A DNA stretch of 64,000 nucleotides. Origin: an uncultured Lachnospiraceae bacterium. Its GTDB lineage: Bacteria > Bacillota > Clostridia > Lachnospirales > Lachnospiraceae. The position numbers and the translations under genes were made by a program. Position 1 is the first letter of the stretch, and every line of letters starts with the position of its first letter. The stretch spans positions 108,722-172,721 of the forward strand of contig CAJTPM010000005.1 of NCBI GenBank assembly GCA_910578085.1. The letters are read 5' to 3'. Shown one piece after another: positions 17,150 to 26,803 of this stretch. The notes below the pieces were generated by a model that had not been told where the DNA came from, ran no database searches, and saw only the letters and a program-made list of their open reading frames with translations.

Positions 17150-19692
17150 GAGCAAAAGGACAAACAAGCATACATCTGCTTCTGGCCAGCATTGTCACCA
17201 TATTCGGCGTCATGCTGATTCTGATTACAATATCCATGGCATGGGAACCATGGATGGTACCTGTTATTGTTATGGGCAATTTTCTTGTATGGGTTCTCCA
17301 TATCGGAAGATTCTGTTCTGAGGCATCTTATGAAAACCTGTGTGCCAGCCTGCTGATGATCGGTTTTTTTTTCTTCGGGATACATGACACTGTCCTCTAT
17401 GATATACCTGCTGTCGCCTGTATGCTTCTGTTAATATTTTCCATGTTTGACAAAAAACGGCTTCTCCATATGACCATCGGCCTGTATATACTGGAACTGT
17501 TTTACCACTTTTTTGTTTTACATACCATGGCCGGTCTTGGACATGCCCGAAACATAATACGCCTGGGCTTCGGTGCCACCGTAGTAGCGGGTTCCATGGC
17601 AATCGCAACATACCGGATCAACAAAAGACGGGAAGATCAGAAAATACAGGAAAAAATTCTCACACAGCTGGAAACAGCCGGGCGGCAGAACGCCCAGTTT
17701 TTATCAAATGTGTCCCACGAACTCCGAACGCCCATCAATATGGTCCTGGGACTCAGCGATGTCATACTGGAAAAAGATATTTCATCGGAAGTACGAGAGG
17801 GTATTCGTTCCATACAGCAGGCTGGTAAACGTCTTTCCAATCAGATCAACAATATGCTGGACTATACGGAAATCGTGGAAGGTACTCTGACTCCTTCCAG
17901 GGAATCGTATATGATCACATCCATATTGAATGATGTCATTACCATGGCTGCCATGCAAAACAACAGGCACCAGCTGGAAATCGTGTTTGATATTGATCCA
18001 AAAATACCGGCTGTCCTGATCGGAGACGCAGAAAAAATTTCCCATGTCCTGAAGATCCTGACGGAAAATTCCATTAAGTTCACAGAAGAGGGTGGCATTA
18101 ATGTCTGTATCGGATTCCGCCCGGAAAGTTACGGAATAAATCTTCTCATAGACATTTATGATACCGGGATTGGTATGACAAATTCCCAGCTTACCCAAAT
18201 GTGCGATGATTTTTATCAGGCAGATTCCGGAAGCAGCCGTTTTGCAGGCGGACTGGGGCTGGGGCTTCCGATCGCCAGAGGACTGCTTCACGCCATGGGC
18301 GGCTTCATCCATTTTGACAGCGAAGGACAGCAGGGACTGCAGGTTCATATGGCCATCCCTCAGGGTGTGGAGGATCCCACGCCTTCCATGGCCATTTCTC
18401 ATACAGAGCGGCTTTGTATCGCCTGCTATTTCCGGCCTGAAAAATACAACAGTGATGAAGTTCGAAGTTATTATGACAATATGATCCTGCATATGATGAA
18501 TGGGCTGAACATAGAGGGATATCAGGCCCACAATTTTAATGGACTTCAAAAGCTTCTTCGCACTTATACGGTAACTCATGTATTTATCTCCCAGTCAGAA
18601 TATGCGGAAAACATCCCCTTCTATGAGGATCTCGCCGGTACTCTCCAGGTTGTAGTAATTGCCGAAAAAGATTTTCTCCTAAGCCGTGAAAGTAAACTGC
18701 TGTTGATCCGCAAACCCTTTTTTACACTTTCCGTGGTAAATCTTCTGAACGGAGAAGTGAAAGAAAACGGTTTTGAAGAAGCCCAGGCGGCAGGGCGCAA
18801 GCCGTTTTCCTGTACAGGTGTCCGAGCCCTCGCCGTGGATGATGAAGAAATGAATCTGGTCGTTGCGAAAGGCGTTTTAGGCAGTTATGGAATACAGGTG
18901 GATACCTGTTTAAGTGGCAGGGAGGCAGTGACCCGCTGCGCTGATATTTCTTACGATATTGTTTTTCTGGATCATATGATGCCCGGCTTTGACGGTGTGG
19001 AAACATTAAAAAAAATTCGCGAAATGAAAAACGGTATATACCAGGATCTGCCGGTGATCGCACTGACCGCAAATACCGTCAGTGGTGCAAGAGAAATGTT
19101 CCGCAGCGAAGGTTTTACAGAATTTATCCCCAAGCCTATCGAACGCGCTGTTCTGGAGAGGGTATTGCGCAAAGTATTGCCTGAACACTGCATCCGGTAT
19201 GGATCAGCCACTCTGTCCATGCCCCCTCAGCCGATTCCTGCATCTTCAGATCCCCTGCCGGAAGATTCCTCTTCAGAGCTTCCCGCTGCGTCTGCCCCTC
19301 ATCCATTCAGGGATTCCGACAGTAACGCAGATACTGCTCTCCCGTTCGCTCCTTTGAGTCAGATCGGCATCAACGTTCAAATGGGTCTGGACTACTGCTG
19401 TGAAGATGAAGATTTTTATATGGAAATGTTGCAGATGTTCCATTCACAGAGTACAGAAAAAAAGGCAGAGATTATTTCTCTATATGAGGCTGCTGACTGG
19501 AAAGACTACGCTGTCAGGGTACATGCCCTGAAAAGTACATCTCTGACCATCGGCGCAGAAAAACTCTCAGAACAGGCCAGACTTCTGGAACAGGCCGGAA
19601 AAAAAGCAGATGTGGAATATATACGCCAAAATCATGCCACACTGCTCTCCCTGTATGACCAGGTCTGTCAGAGTATCGCCAGACTGGAATAA
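17146..19692 (+). CDS. Hybrid sensor kinase with receiver and Hpt domains
   Basis: An 848-residue membrane kinase. About five TM segments (residues 8-155) have no large extracellular loop. A coiled-coil-like linker leads to HisKA with phospho-His191 in NVSHELRTPIN, then an HATPase with GGLGLGLPIARG. Residues about 420-560 look like a receiver fold without a phospho-acceptor Asp (a pseudo-receiver ending in LLIRKPF). A true receiver follows (about 560-680, AVDDEE and Asp609 in FLDHMMPG), then a Pro/Ser-rich linker, then Hpt with His793 in VHALKSTS. It has the full set for a phosphorelay except a DNA-binding regulator. It overlaps the preceding receiver gene by four bases and is followed after 79 bases by the DegV kinase. 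Confidence 0.93.
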   Translation: MRAKGQTSIHLLLASIVTIFGVMLILITISMAWEPWMVPVIVMGNFLVWVLHIGRFCSEASYENLCASLLMIGFFFFGIHDTVLYDIPAVACMLLLIFSMFDKKRLLHMTIGLYILELFYHFFVLHTMAGLGHARNIIRLGFGATVVAGSMAIATYRINKRREDQKIQEKILTQLETAGRQNAQFLSNVSHELRTPINMVLGLSDVILEKDISSEVREGIRSIQQAGKRLSNQINNMLDYTEIVEGTLTPSRESYMITSILNDVITMAAMQNNRHQLEIVFDIDPKIPAVLIGDAEKISHVLKILTENSIKFTEEGGINVCIGFRPESYGINLLIDIYDTGIGMTNSQLTQMCDDFYQADSGSSRFAGGLGLGLPIARGLLHAMGGFIHFDSEGQQGLQVHMAIPQGVEDPTPSMAISHTERLCIACYFRPEKYNSDEVRSYYDNMILHMMNGLNIEGYQAHNFNGLQKLLRTYTVTHVFISQSEYAENIPFYEDLAGTLQVVVIAEKDFLLSRESKLLLIRKPFFTLSVVNLLNGEVKENGFEEAQAAGRKPFSCTGVRALAVDDEEMNLVVAKGVLGSYGIQVDTCLSGREAVTRCADISYDIVFLDHMMPGFDGVETLKKIREMKNGIYQDLPVIALTANTVSGAREMFRSEGFTEFIPKPIERAVLERVLRKVLPEHCIRYGSATLSMPPQPIPASSDPLPEDSSSELPAASAPHPFRDSDSNADTALPFAPLSQIGINVQMGLDYCCEDEDFYMEMLQMFHSQSTEKKAEIISLYEAADWKDYAVRVHALKSTSLTIGAEKLSEQARLLEQAGKKADVEYIRQNHATLLSLYDQVCQSIARLE

Positions 19693-19771
19693 AGCAATGA
19701 TCTTTCCCACATTGCGGTAATATTTCCCTTTGTCACAGTTTCCACAGTATAACAGCAGGAGGAGATATCAG

Positions 19772-22483
19772 GTGTTCAAAAAATGGATTGAAACAATTTT
19801 TAATCATAAAATCAGTTTAAGGGAACGTATGTTTCGTGTTATCACGGGAATCTGCATGATCGCATTGATCATCATTCTTCCCATGGGACGGAACCTGATC
19901 AATCTGCTGATTCTGGCGGCAAGCCTTGTATGTATCTATTTCACAGTAAAATTCAGCATTCAGAAAGATTGTATTAACGGAGGCGCCACCGCCATCTCCG
20001 TACTGCTTCTTCTTCTCTTCCCTGTAAGTTTCTTTACAGCCGGCGGATTCTACAGCGGAATGCCTGAATGGTTTGTGCTCTGCTTTATCTATATCAGCAT
20101 TACCCTGGAAGGCCGACGGAAAGTCCTGCTGTTTTTGCTGTGTGCCATCGAAACATTATCCTGTTACTACATTGCTTTCCGATTCCCGCAAATTGTCGCC
20201 GCCAATACACAGAGCCGCTTTTTTTTCAATTCTGCCATGTCCGTTATTTTAGTGGCGACATTGCTCAGTGTGATGCTCTTATTTCTGAAAAGACTTTACG
20301 AAGAAGAAAGTGAACTGTCCAAACGGCAAAAAAAGGAGATTGAGGAACTGAACAAAGCGGAGAACCACTTCTTTTCCAGCATGAGCCATGAAATACGTAC
20401 CCCAATCAACACGATTATCGGATTAAATGAAATCATTCTGCGGGGAGATATCTCAGAGGAAGTAGCGGAAAATGCAAGGAATATCCAGGGTGCCAGCAAA
20501 ATGCTGCTCACGCTTATCAACGATACACTGGATCTCTCCAAAATCAAATCCGGAAAAATGGAGATTGTAAACGTCTCTTATGAAACAGGAGCACTGTTTT
20601 CAGAAATCGTCAACATGATATGGATTAAAGCCAGAGAAAAGGGGCTGGAATTCCGGCTGCACGTGGACTCTTCGATCCCAAGCATGCTCTGCGGCGACGA
20701 AGTGCGGATCAAACAGGTTCTGATCAATCTGTTAAACAATGCTGTTAAATATACCACCGAAGGATCCGTCACACTTTCTATCCGGTGCGAGCGCCTGACA
20801 CTGAACAGGGTGCGCGTGTGGTACTCTGTTGAAGATACCGGTATGGGTGTAAAAAAAGAAAATATCCCCTATATTTTTAATGCCTTCAAAAGAGTCGATG
20901 AAGAAAAAAACCGCCATATAGAAGGCACTGGCCTGGGGCTCAGTATCGTTCACCAGCTGGTGGAACTTATGGGGGGTGAAATCAGCGTCAACAGTGTATA
21001 TACCAAAGGTTCCACCTTCCTTGTCATGCTGGAACAGGATATCGTAGACAATAAGGAACTGGGGACATTTACACTGGACTCCCGTACCAAAGCACATGAC
21101 GGATATCACTACAGACAAAGCTTTGAAGCACCGGAAGCACATATTCTTGTGGTAGATGACAATGATATGAATCTGAAAGTAGTGCAAAAGCTTCTTTCCG
21201 AAACAAAAGTACAGACAGACACGGCATCTGGCGGTGCCGAATGTCTGAGAATGACTCAGAATATGCACTATGACGCCATCCTGATGGATCATCTGATGCC
21301 GGAGATGGATGGAATCGAATGTCTCCACGCATTGCGCAAACAACCGGGCGGACTGTGTCAGAATGTACCCGTAATCGCACTCACCGCCAATGCCGGAAGC
21401 AATAATCAGCTTCTCTATCGAAAGGAAGGTTTCAGCGGCTATCTCGCAAAACCGGTCAGCGGAGCTCTGCTGGAAGCCGCCATACTCAGTATTCTTCCAA
21501 AAGAACTGGTGACTCTCAGCGAGGAGACCACCCAGGCGGAAATCGGAAAGGATGTGCTGATTTTTGAGCAGACACAGAGGCTATCCCATATCATTACAAC
21601 CGATAGTGTATGTGATCTCCCGGAATCCCTGAAAAAAAAGCTTCACATTTCCGTGTGCCCTTATTATATCTGCACGGATCAGGGGCGGTTTCTGGATGAA
21701 CTGGAATTAAAAGCAGACGAACTTCTCTCCCTCATGGCAAGCGGAAAAAACTGTTATTCCCAGGCACCTGATGTGGAAGACTATGAAAGATTTTTTGCTG
21801 AGAAACTGACTGAAGCCCAGAATGTTATACACATCACTATGGCCAAAAATGCGGGCCAGGGATACTATAATGCCCTTGAAGCAGCAAAATCCTTTGAAAA
21901 TGTCACGATACTGGATTCCGGACATCTTTCCGGCGGCATGGGATTAGCTGTTCTGTATGCTGCCTCCATGGCCGAAAAACATATTTCCAAGGCGGAAATC
22001 ATACATGCCGTAAAAAAACTGAGGCATTATATTTCCTCCACTTCCATCATTGACAGCACCCATATGATGTGTCAGGCAGGAAAAATACCCAAACGAGTAG
22101 AAATCCTCTGTGACACACTGTTGCTGCACCCGATCATTCAGCTCCGCCAGAGCAAAATGATCGTGAGCGGACTGGCAATCGGTAACTTTACACATATTGC
22201 CAGACATTATGTACGAAAGATGCTCATCAATGCAGGAAATATTGACCGGCGCATCCTTTTCATTACCTATGTAGGAATGGACGATGAAAAACTCCGGTAT
22301 ATACAGTCTCTGGTAAACCAGTATTGTCCCTTTGAACGGATTTACCTGCAAAAAGCCTCCTCTGCTGTCGCCTGTAACTGCGGTCCCGGTTCTTTCGGTT
22401 TATTGTTTATGAGAAAAAATGAATCTGACATTTTCCTGAATGAATCTGCAATCCCGGAGAAACATGAAAAGTTTTCCAAATAG
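19772..22483 (+). CDS. Hybrid sensor kinase fused to a C-terminal DegV (fatty-acid-binding) domain
   Basis: A 903-residue protein. About five TM segments fall within residues 20-180. HisKA has phospho-His206 (MSHEIRTPIN), HATPase ends with GTGLGLSIVHQL, and the receiver (about 455-575) has VVDDND and Asp506 in LMDHLMPEMDG. From about residue 605 to the end is a full DegV domain. It starts with a TDSVCDLPESL strand, has the YSQAP loop in place of TSQPS, the ILDSGHLSGGMGLAV helix, LLHPIIQL, and the closing CGPGSFGLLF in place of HTGPGALG. DegV/FakB proteins bind a fatty acid for the kinase FakA; here the fold is tied to a kinase, which suggests lipid sensing. GTG 19772 is chosen because AGGAGGAG lies seven bases upstream; a TTG at 19730 has no site. 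Confidence 0.9.
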   Translation: MFKKWIETIFNHKISLRERMFRVITGICMIALIIILPMGRNLINLLILAASLVCIYFTVKFSIQKDCINGGATAISVLLLLLFPVSFFTAGGFYSGMPEWFVLCFIYISITLEGRRKVLLFLLCAIETLSCYYIAFRFPQIVAANTQSRFFFNSAMSVILVATLLSVMLLFLKRLYEEESELSKRQKKEIEELNKAENHFFSSMSHEIRTPINTIIGLNEIILRGDISEEVAENARNIQGASKMLLTLINDTLDLSKIKSGKMEIVNVSYETGALFSEIVNMIWIKAREKGLEFRLHVDSSIPSMLCGDEVRIKQVLINLLNNAVKYTTEGSVTLSIRCERLTLNRVRVWYSVEDTGMGVKKENIPYIFNAFKRVDEEKNRHIEGTGLGLSIVHQLVELMGGEISVNSVYTKGSTFLVMLEQDIVDNKELGTFTLDSRTKAHDGYHYRQSFEAPEAHILVVDDNDMNLKVVQKLLSETKVQTDTASGGAECLRMTQNMHYDAILMDHLMPEMDGIECLHALRKQPGGLCQNVPVIALTANAGSNNQLLYRKEGFSGYLAKPVSGALLEAAILSILPKELVTLSEETTQAEIGKDVLIFEQTQRLSHIITTDSVCDLPESLKKKLHISVCPYYICTDQGRFLDELELKADELLSLMASGKNCYSQAPDVEDYERFFAEKLTEAQNVIHITMAKNAGQGYYNALEAAKSFENVTILDSGHLSGGMGLAVLYAASMAEKHISKAEIIHAVKKLRHYISSTSIIDSTHMMCQAGKIPKRVEILCDTLLLHPIIQLRQSKMIVSGLAIGNFTHIARHYVRKMLINAGNIDRRILFITYVGMDDEKLRYIQSLVNQYCPFERIYLQKASSAVACNCGPGSFGLLFMRKNESDIFLNESAIPEKHEKFSK

Positions 22484-22488
22484 CAAAA

Positions 22489-22530
22489 GAAACGCCAGCC
22501 TGTAGAATTGAGACTACCGGCCGGCGTTTC
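22489..22530. terminator. Bidirectional terminator
   Basis: 12-base arms with one mismatch (22489-22500 and 22519-22530) flank a GTAG/CTAC inner pair. Pyrimidine/T-rich sequence follows on the plus side (CTTTTCTC) and TTTCTTTTG on the minus side. It separates the convergent kinase operon and the GH36 gene. Confidence 0.8.
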
Positions 22531-22563
22531 CTTTTCTCTGCTTTATACCACGATTTTACCCTG

Positions 22564-24750
22564 TTATCTATCCGTTCTTTTCAGACAGATCTGTATCGCT
22601 ACATCATCCCCTTTGATCTCAGGCAGCAGGATCCCGCCCGCCATAAGCGCCGCGCCTGTGTAAACAGTCTCCTCTCCTTCCACCTGATATTCCGCTTCTT
22701 CGGCAAGCCCGGTGAGTCTCACTCTTTTTCTCAGTTCGTTTGGCTCAGCCCGGTAAACCACGCCCTGCACAAGAACTTCGGACTGATCCTTTGCCACAAA
22801 CTCCCAGACGGAAAGCTTTCCCGCCATCGGATCGCATACCCTGTAGTACAGGCCGTTGTAGATCAGATCCTGATATCTTTTATAGGTTTTCACCTGTTCT
22901 TTTACTTCCTGCTTTTCTTCCTCACTCAACGTGTTCAGATCCAGCTCATAGCCAAAACTTCCGGCCATGGCTACCGCTCCTCTCGCCTGAATCGAAGTCA
23001 TGCGCCCTGTCTGGTGGTTTGGCACCGCAGATACATGGGAGCCCACCGTGGAGATGGGGTAAAAGAAGCTGGTTCCGTACTGGATCACGGTCCTCTCGTG
23101 GGCATCCGTGTCGTCGCTGCACCAGGTCTGGGGGCAGTAATACAGCATTCCCGCATCAAATCTTCCGCCGCCGCCGCAGCACCCCTCAAATAAAATATCC
23201 GGAAATTCCCCGGTCAGTCTCTCAAGCAGTTCATACAGCCCCAGGATATACCGATGGGGCAGTTCCAGCTGCCTGCGCTCAGGCAATGTAGGGGTATACC
23301 AGTCGCAGATACTGCGGTTGATATCCCACTTCACATACTCGATATTGTTTTCCCGCAGGATCTTGCTGATGACGCGGTGCAGATAACGGATCACTTCCGG
23401 ATTCGACATATCCAGCGCCAGCTGATATCTGCCGCGCATGGGCGCTCTCCCCGGGATACGGATGGCCCACTCCGGATGACTTCTGTACAGTTCGCTGTCC
23501 TCCGAAACCATCTCCGGCTCCATCCAGATACCAAACTTCATGCCAAGATCGTTGATCCTGCCGATCAGCCTGCCAAGACCGCCCTGCAGCTTTTTCTCAT
23601 TCACCACCCAGTCGCCAAGCCCCGAACAGTCTGAGTCCCGCTTTCCGAACCACCCGTCGTCCAGCACCATCATGTCAATGCCCAGCGCCGAAGCCTGCCT
23701 TGCTATCTCCTCGATCTTTGTGCTGTTAAAGTCAAAGTAGGTCGCCTCCCAGTTGTTGATTAACACCGGACGCGGCGAAAGTTTATACTTTCCCCGGCAT
23801 ACATTATTTCTGATCACATGATGGAAACGATGGGACAATTCCGCAAATCCTTTATCCGAGCAGGACAACATGACTTCCGGCGCATAAAAGCTGTCCCCTT
23901 CCTCCAGTTGCCATGCGAAGGTATCGGGATGAATGCCCATCACGATCCGTGTCTGATCCAGCTGATCCCTCTCGATCTGTGTCTGGAACCCGCCGCTGTA
24001 AAGCAGTGCGGCCCCCATGCAGAAACCGTAATTCTCCGTGGTATTTCTTTCACACAGAAGCACCGTGGGATTCTGCTGGTGGCTGGACATGCCCCTGCCG
24101 CTGCTGCTCTCCTGAATCCCGTGGATCAGCGCCGCCCGCTCTACCTGTCTCTCCTTTGTGTGGCGTCCGTGGAAATGGATCCACTCCCAGTCTCCGTAGG
24201 GGATATCCATACACAGACTATGTACTCTGTTGAGTATCACAGGGGTTTTCCCCTGATTACACACCACCACGCTTCTTGTGATCACATTTTCCTGTTCCAG
24301 CACGCCGTACTTTAAGATCACTATTACATCCGTGGCCGTATCCTTTAAAACGATCTCCAGCGTCTCCGCTTTATCGTCCGCCGCATACACCGCAGGCAAA
24401 CCGGGAATCCGGCATTTCCCTTTCACAATATGATACTCCTGATAGCGCAGATCCAGTGCACAGCTCCCGTTTTCATGGGTGACTGAAATAGCCGGAACCC
24501 GAAAATCCCCTACGCCGCCGGAAGCATATTCCAGGGGCAGCGTATCCAGAGAATAGGTCCTCTGATTTTCCGCTTCATAGATATTTCCTGAAAACCCCAC
24601 GTCCGGATAATCCAGAAGATAATCCATCACACAGCCTGTTTTCGCGCCGTACCACAGATGGTTCAGTACGCCGAAGGCATCCACCTTCATCTGATACATG
24701 GTATCGGCTGTCTCGATCTGAAATACACCATGCTCTATCTTGATTGCCAT
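22564..24750 (-). CDS. Alpha-galactosidase, GH36
   Basis: Cleaves terminal alpha-galactose from raffinose-family sugars or galactomannan-type oligosaccharides, probably in the cytoplasm since there is no signal peptide. The 728-residue protein has the typical GH36 length, an N-terminal beta-supersandwich, and a TIM barrel with DDGWFGKR, the nucleophile Asp476 in YVKWDINR and the acid/base near Asp546 in CSDDTDAHE. The ATG at 24750 has GGAGGG ten bases upstream; a GTG at 24768 lies within that site and is rejected. It follows the ABC transporter genes on the same strand, but a 313-base gap of hairpins intervenes. Confidence 0.93.
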   Translation of the reverse strand: MAIKIEHGVFQIETADTMYQMKVDAFGVLNHLWYGAKTGCVMDYLLDYPDVGFSGNIYEAENQRTYSLDTLPLEYASGGVGDFRVPAISVTHENGSCALDLRYQEYHIVKGKCRIPGLPAVYAADDKAETLEIVLKDTATDVIVILKYGVLEQENVITRSVVVCNQGKTPVILNRVHSLCMDIPYGDWEWIHFHGRHTKERQVERAALIHGIQESSSGRGMSSHQQNPTVLLCERNTTENYGFCMGAALLYSGGFQTQIERDQLDQTRIVMGIHPDTFAWQLEEGDSFYAPEVMLSCSDKGFAELSHRFHHVIRNNVCRGKYKLSPRPVLINNWEATYFDFNSTKIEEIARQASALGIDMMVLDDGWFGKRDSDCSGLGDWVVNEKKLQGGLGRLIGRINDLGMKFGIWMEPEMVSEDSELYRSHPEWAIRIPGRAPMRGRYQLALDMSNPEVIRYLHRVISKILRENNIEYVKWDINRSICDWYTPTLPERRQLELPHRYILGLYELLERLTGEFPDILFEGCCGGGGRFDAGMLYYCPQTWCSDDTDAHERTVIQYGTSFFYPISTVGSHVSAVPNHQTGRMTSIQARGAVAMAGSFGYELDLNTLSEEEKQEVKEQVKTYKRYQDLIYNGLYYRVCDPMAGKLSVWEFVAKDQSEVLVQGVVYRAEPNELRKRVRLTGLAEEAEYQVEGEETVYTGAALMAGGILLPEIKGDDVAIQICLKRTDR

Positions 24751-25063
24751 GTCAGAACTTCCCTCCACTGTCTGTTTTTATTTCCGCGGGCAACGAGCCA
24801 GGCAGCCGTGCTTGCACGGATATCTGGCGACTGCCGCGAGGGTGTAATACCCCGTAGTTTACTGCGGGGTATTACACTAGCATCTGTCCCCCCGTTGTCA
24901 GAAGTGGAGGGACAGATTTTCAAGTGTTTTTATTATACCATGTGCTCACGCACATGGTACGCTTCGCGATGCACACTCGCTTCGCTCGGCGCGGTATAAT
25001 ATCTGTCGATATTATACCGTAATTTGCAATGGATATCCAGCAGATAGCAGAAAGAATTTATCA
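24751..25063. other. Hairpin-rich gap between alpha-galactosidase and ABC transporter genes
   Basis: No gene is credible here. Five inverted repeats follow one another: 24806-24811/24814-24819; 24842-24854/24865-24877 (13 perfect pairs); 24882-24890/24909-24917 (9 pairs); 24936-24945/24950-24959 (10 pairs); 24992-25002/25009-25019 (11 pairs). The last two belong to a dispersed repeat also found near 48.6 kb. The series probably lowers or uncouples expression of the GH36 gene from the transporter. Confidence 0.75.
24936..25020. repeat. Dispersed two-hairpin repeat, copy A
   Basis: Two perfect hairpins (arms 24936-24945/24950-24959 and 24992-25002/25009-25019) are joined by a 32-base linker that repeats GCTTCGC twice. 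Copy B at 48575-48655 shares the linker with one mismatch in its length while the first hairpin's arms differ by paired changes. Confidence 0.8.
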
Positions 25064-25903
25064 TTATCCTTTCACTGCACCGTTTGCCACACCATTCAGA
25101 ATCTGCTTCTGGCATACGATATAGAATAACAGAATCGGAATCAGGGCCAGGATATAAGATGCAAATGCCAGGTTATAGTTTGTACCAAACTGCGTCTGGA
25201 AGTTGAGCTGCGCCAGAGGCAGTGTGTTGATGCCGGTACCGGACATGATAACAAGCGGTGTCATCACGTCGTTCCAGGTACCCAGGGCCGTCAGGATCGC
25301 TACCGTCGCATGCATCGGGGACATCATCGGGAATATCACCTTCCAGTAGGTCGTCCAGGTAGTCGCCCCGTCGATGTAGGCTGCCTCTTCCAGCGCCAAC
25401 GGTATATTTTTTAAATATCCTGTATAAAGCATCACATTCATCGGCATATAGAATACCACATACAGAAGGATCACGCCGAGTCTGTTACCCAGTCCCATCT
25501 GCGCCGTCTGTTTTACCAAGGGCATCATCAGGATCGCGAAGGGTACGAACATACCGCTCACAATATAAAAATAGATAAGCTTAAAGCTTTTTCTCTCCGC
25601 CATGCCTCTTCCGATCGCATACCCGGCAATGGAATGAAGCACGATGGCGATCAGGATCGTCGCAATTGTGATGAGAAGGCTGTTGCCCAGGGAACGCCAG
25701 AAGTCTGTCACTTCCATGGCCTGTCTGAAGTTGTCAAAGCTCCATGTGGAAGGGAACGCTAATGCCCCCGCCACGTCGTTCGTCATCTCGCTTGGCTGCT
25801 TGAATGCGATGATAAACGCCATATATAAGGGAAAGAATACGGTTATGGTGCCTAAAATCAGGACGAACGTCAGCACCCAGTTTGTTCTTTTTTCTTCTTT
25901 CAT
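25064..25903 (-). CDS. Sugar ABC transporter permease (MalG/RafG-like)
   Basis: Second membrane subunit of an oligosaccharide importer (CUT1 family), 279 residues, six TM segments. The coupling-loop EAA motif reads EEAAYIDGATTWTTYWKVIFPMM, near residues 172-194. Its ATG shares one base with the stop of the other permease gene (TAATG), a sign of coupled translation. No ATPase gene lies in the operon; such CUT1 systems often use a shared MsiK/MsmX-type ATPase encoded elsewhere. GH36 next door suggests alpha-galactosides as cargo. Confidence 0.93.
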   Translation of the reverse strand: MKEEKRTNWVLTFVLILGTITVFFPLYMAFIIAFKQPSEMTNDVAGALAFPSTWSFDNFRQAMEVTDFWRSLGNSLLITIATILIAIVLHSIAGYAIGRGMAERKSFKLIYFYIVSGMFVPFAILMMPLVKQTAQMGLGNRLGVILLYVVFYMPMNVMLYTGYLKNIPLALEEAAYIDGATTWTTYWKVIFPMMSPMHATVAILTALGTWNDVMTPLVIMSGTGINTLPLAQLNFQTQFGTNYNLAFASYILALIPILLFYIVCQKQILNGVANGAVKG

Positions 25904-26778
25904 TATAACTGTTCCTCCTTCTTATTCATGATCGTCAGCTGCGCCACAGTGATTCCTACAATTACCAGGAAGAAGATCACCGCGTTGGCGCTCTGAAAAC
26001 CGAACTGTCCGCCGTCCATACCGTTTCTGTAGATCAGGTAGGAGATGGATTCCGTGCTCTGCGCCGGTCCCCCCTTTGTTAAGGACATGATCTGGTCGAA
26101 TACCATCAGAAGATTTTTCGTGCTGAGCACCAGATTGATGGTCAGGAAAGGAACCACCAGGGGCAGCGTCACCTTCCAGAACTCCTGCCATTTTGTTGCG
26201 CCGTCCAGATTGCTTGCCTCATACACGTCCTCTGGTACCGTCTGAAGACCGGATATGTAGATAATGGTGTTCGTTGCCACCGCCTGCCACACGCCGACGA
26301 TCAGGACGCCGATCCAGGCATATTTCTCGCTGGCCAGAATACTGTTCTGGATGAAACCGATATTCAGCGCATTCCCCACCGCCGGAACGATGTAGGTAAA
26401 GAAGAAGCTGAAAATATAACCGATAACGAGCCCCCCCAGAATGTTCGGCACGAAGTAGATGCCTCTGAGCGCGCTCTTGAAGCGGATGCGGTTGTTTAAG
26501 CCCAGGGCCATGATCAGGCTCAGTACATTGACGAGCACCGTGCCCACAAGGGCATACTTGAAGGTGAACAGGTAACTCTTACCTACTCTTAAATCCGTAA
26601 ACAGATCCTTATAGTTTCTGAATCCCACATAATCATAATCACCGTAGCCGCGGTAATTGGTAAAGCTGTACATAAATCCCTTTAACATGGGCAGTGTATT
26701 AAACGTGAAGAACAATAAAACTACCGGTATTGTAATTGCCCAGAATGTTTTTTCCCGGGTGGTCATTTTACTTTTCAT
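25903..26778 (-). CDS. Sugar ABC transporter permease (MalF/RafF-like)
   Basis: First membrane subunit of the importer, 291 residues, six TM segments, with the EAA loop reading YEASNLDGATKWQEFWKVTLPLV. The short N-terminus before TM1 lacks the large P2 loop of E. coli MalF, as usual in Gram-positive CUT1 systems. It is placed between the binding-protein gene (26 bases upstream) and the second permease gene (one-base overlap). Confidence 0.93.
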   Translation of the reverse strand: MKSKMTTREKTFWAITIPVVLLFFTFNTLPMLKGFMYSFTNYRGYGDYDYVGFRNYKDLFTDLRVGKSYLFTFKYALVGTVLVNVLSLIMALGLNNRIRFKSALRGIYFVPNILGGLVIGYIFSFFFTYIVPAVGNALNIGFIQNSILASEKYAWIGVLIVGVWQAVATNTIIYISGLQTVPEDVYEASNLDGATKWQEFWKVTLPLVVPFLTINLVLSTKNLLMVFDQIMSLTKGGPAQSTESISYLIYRNGMDGGQFGFQSANAVIFFLVIVGITVAQLTIMNKKEEQL

Positions 26779-26803
26779 GGCAAAACCCTTTCCTTTCTCA
26801 TAT

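Noticed and set aside
24735..24923. A 62-codon minus-strand frame across the hairpin region before GH36
   Set aside because: It runs through three perfect inverted repeats, has no family motif and overlaps the GH36 start.
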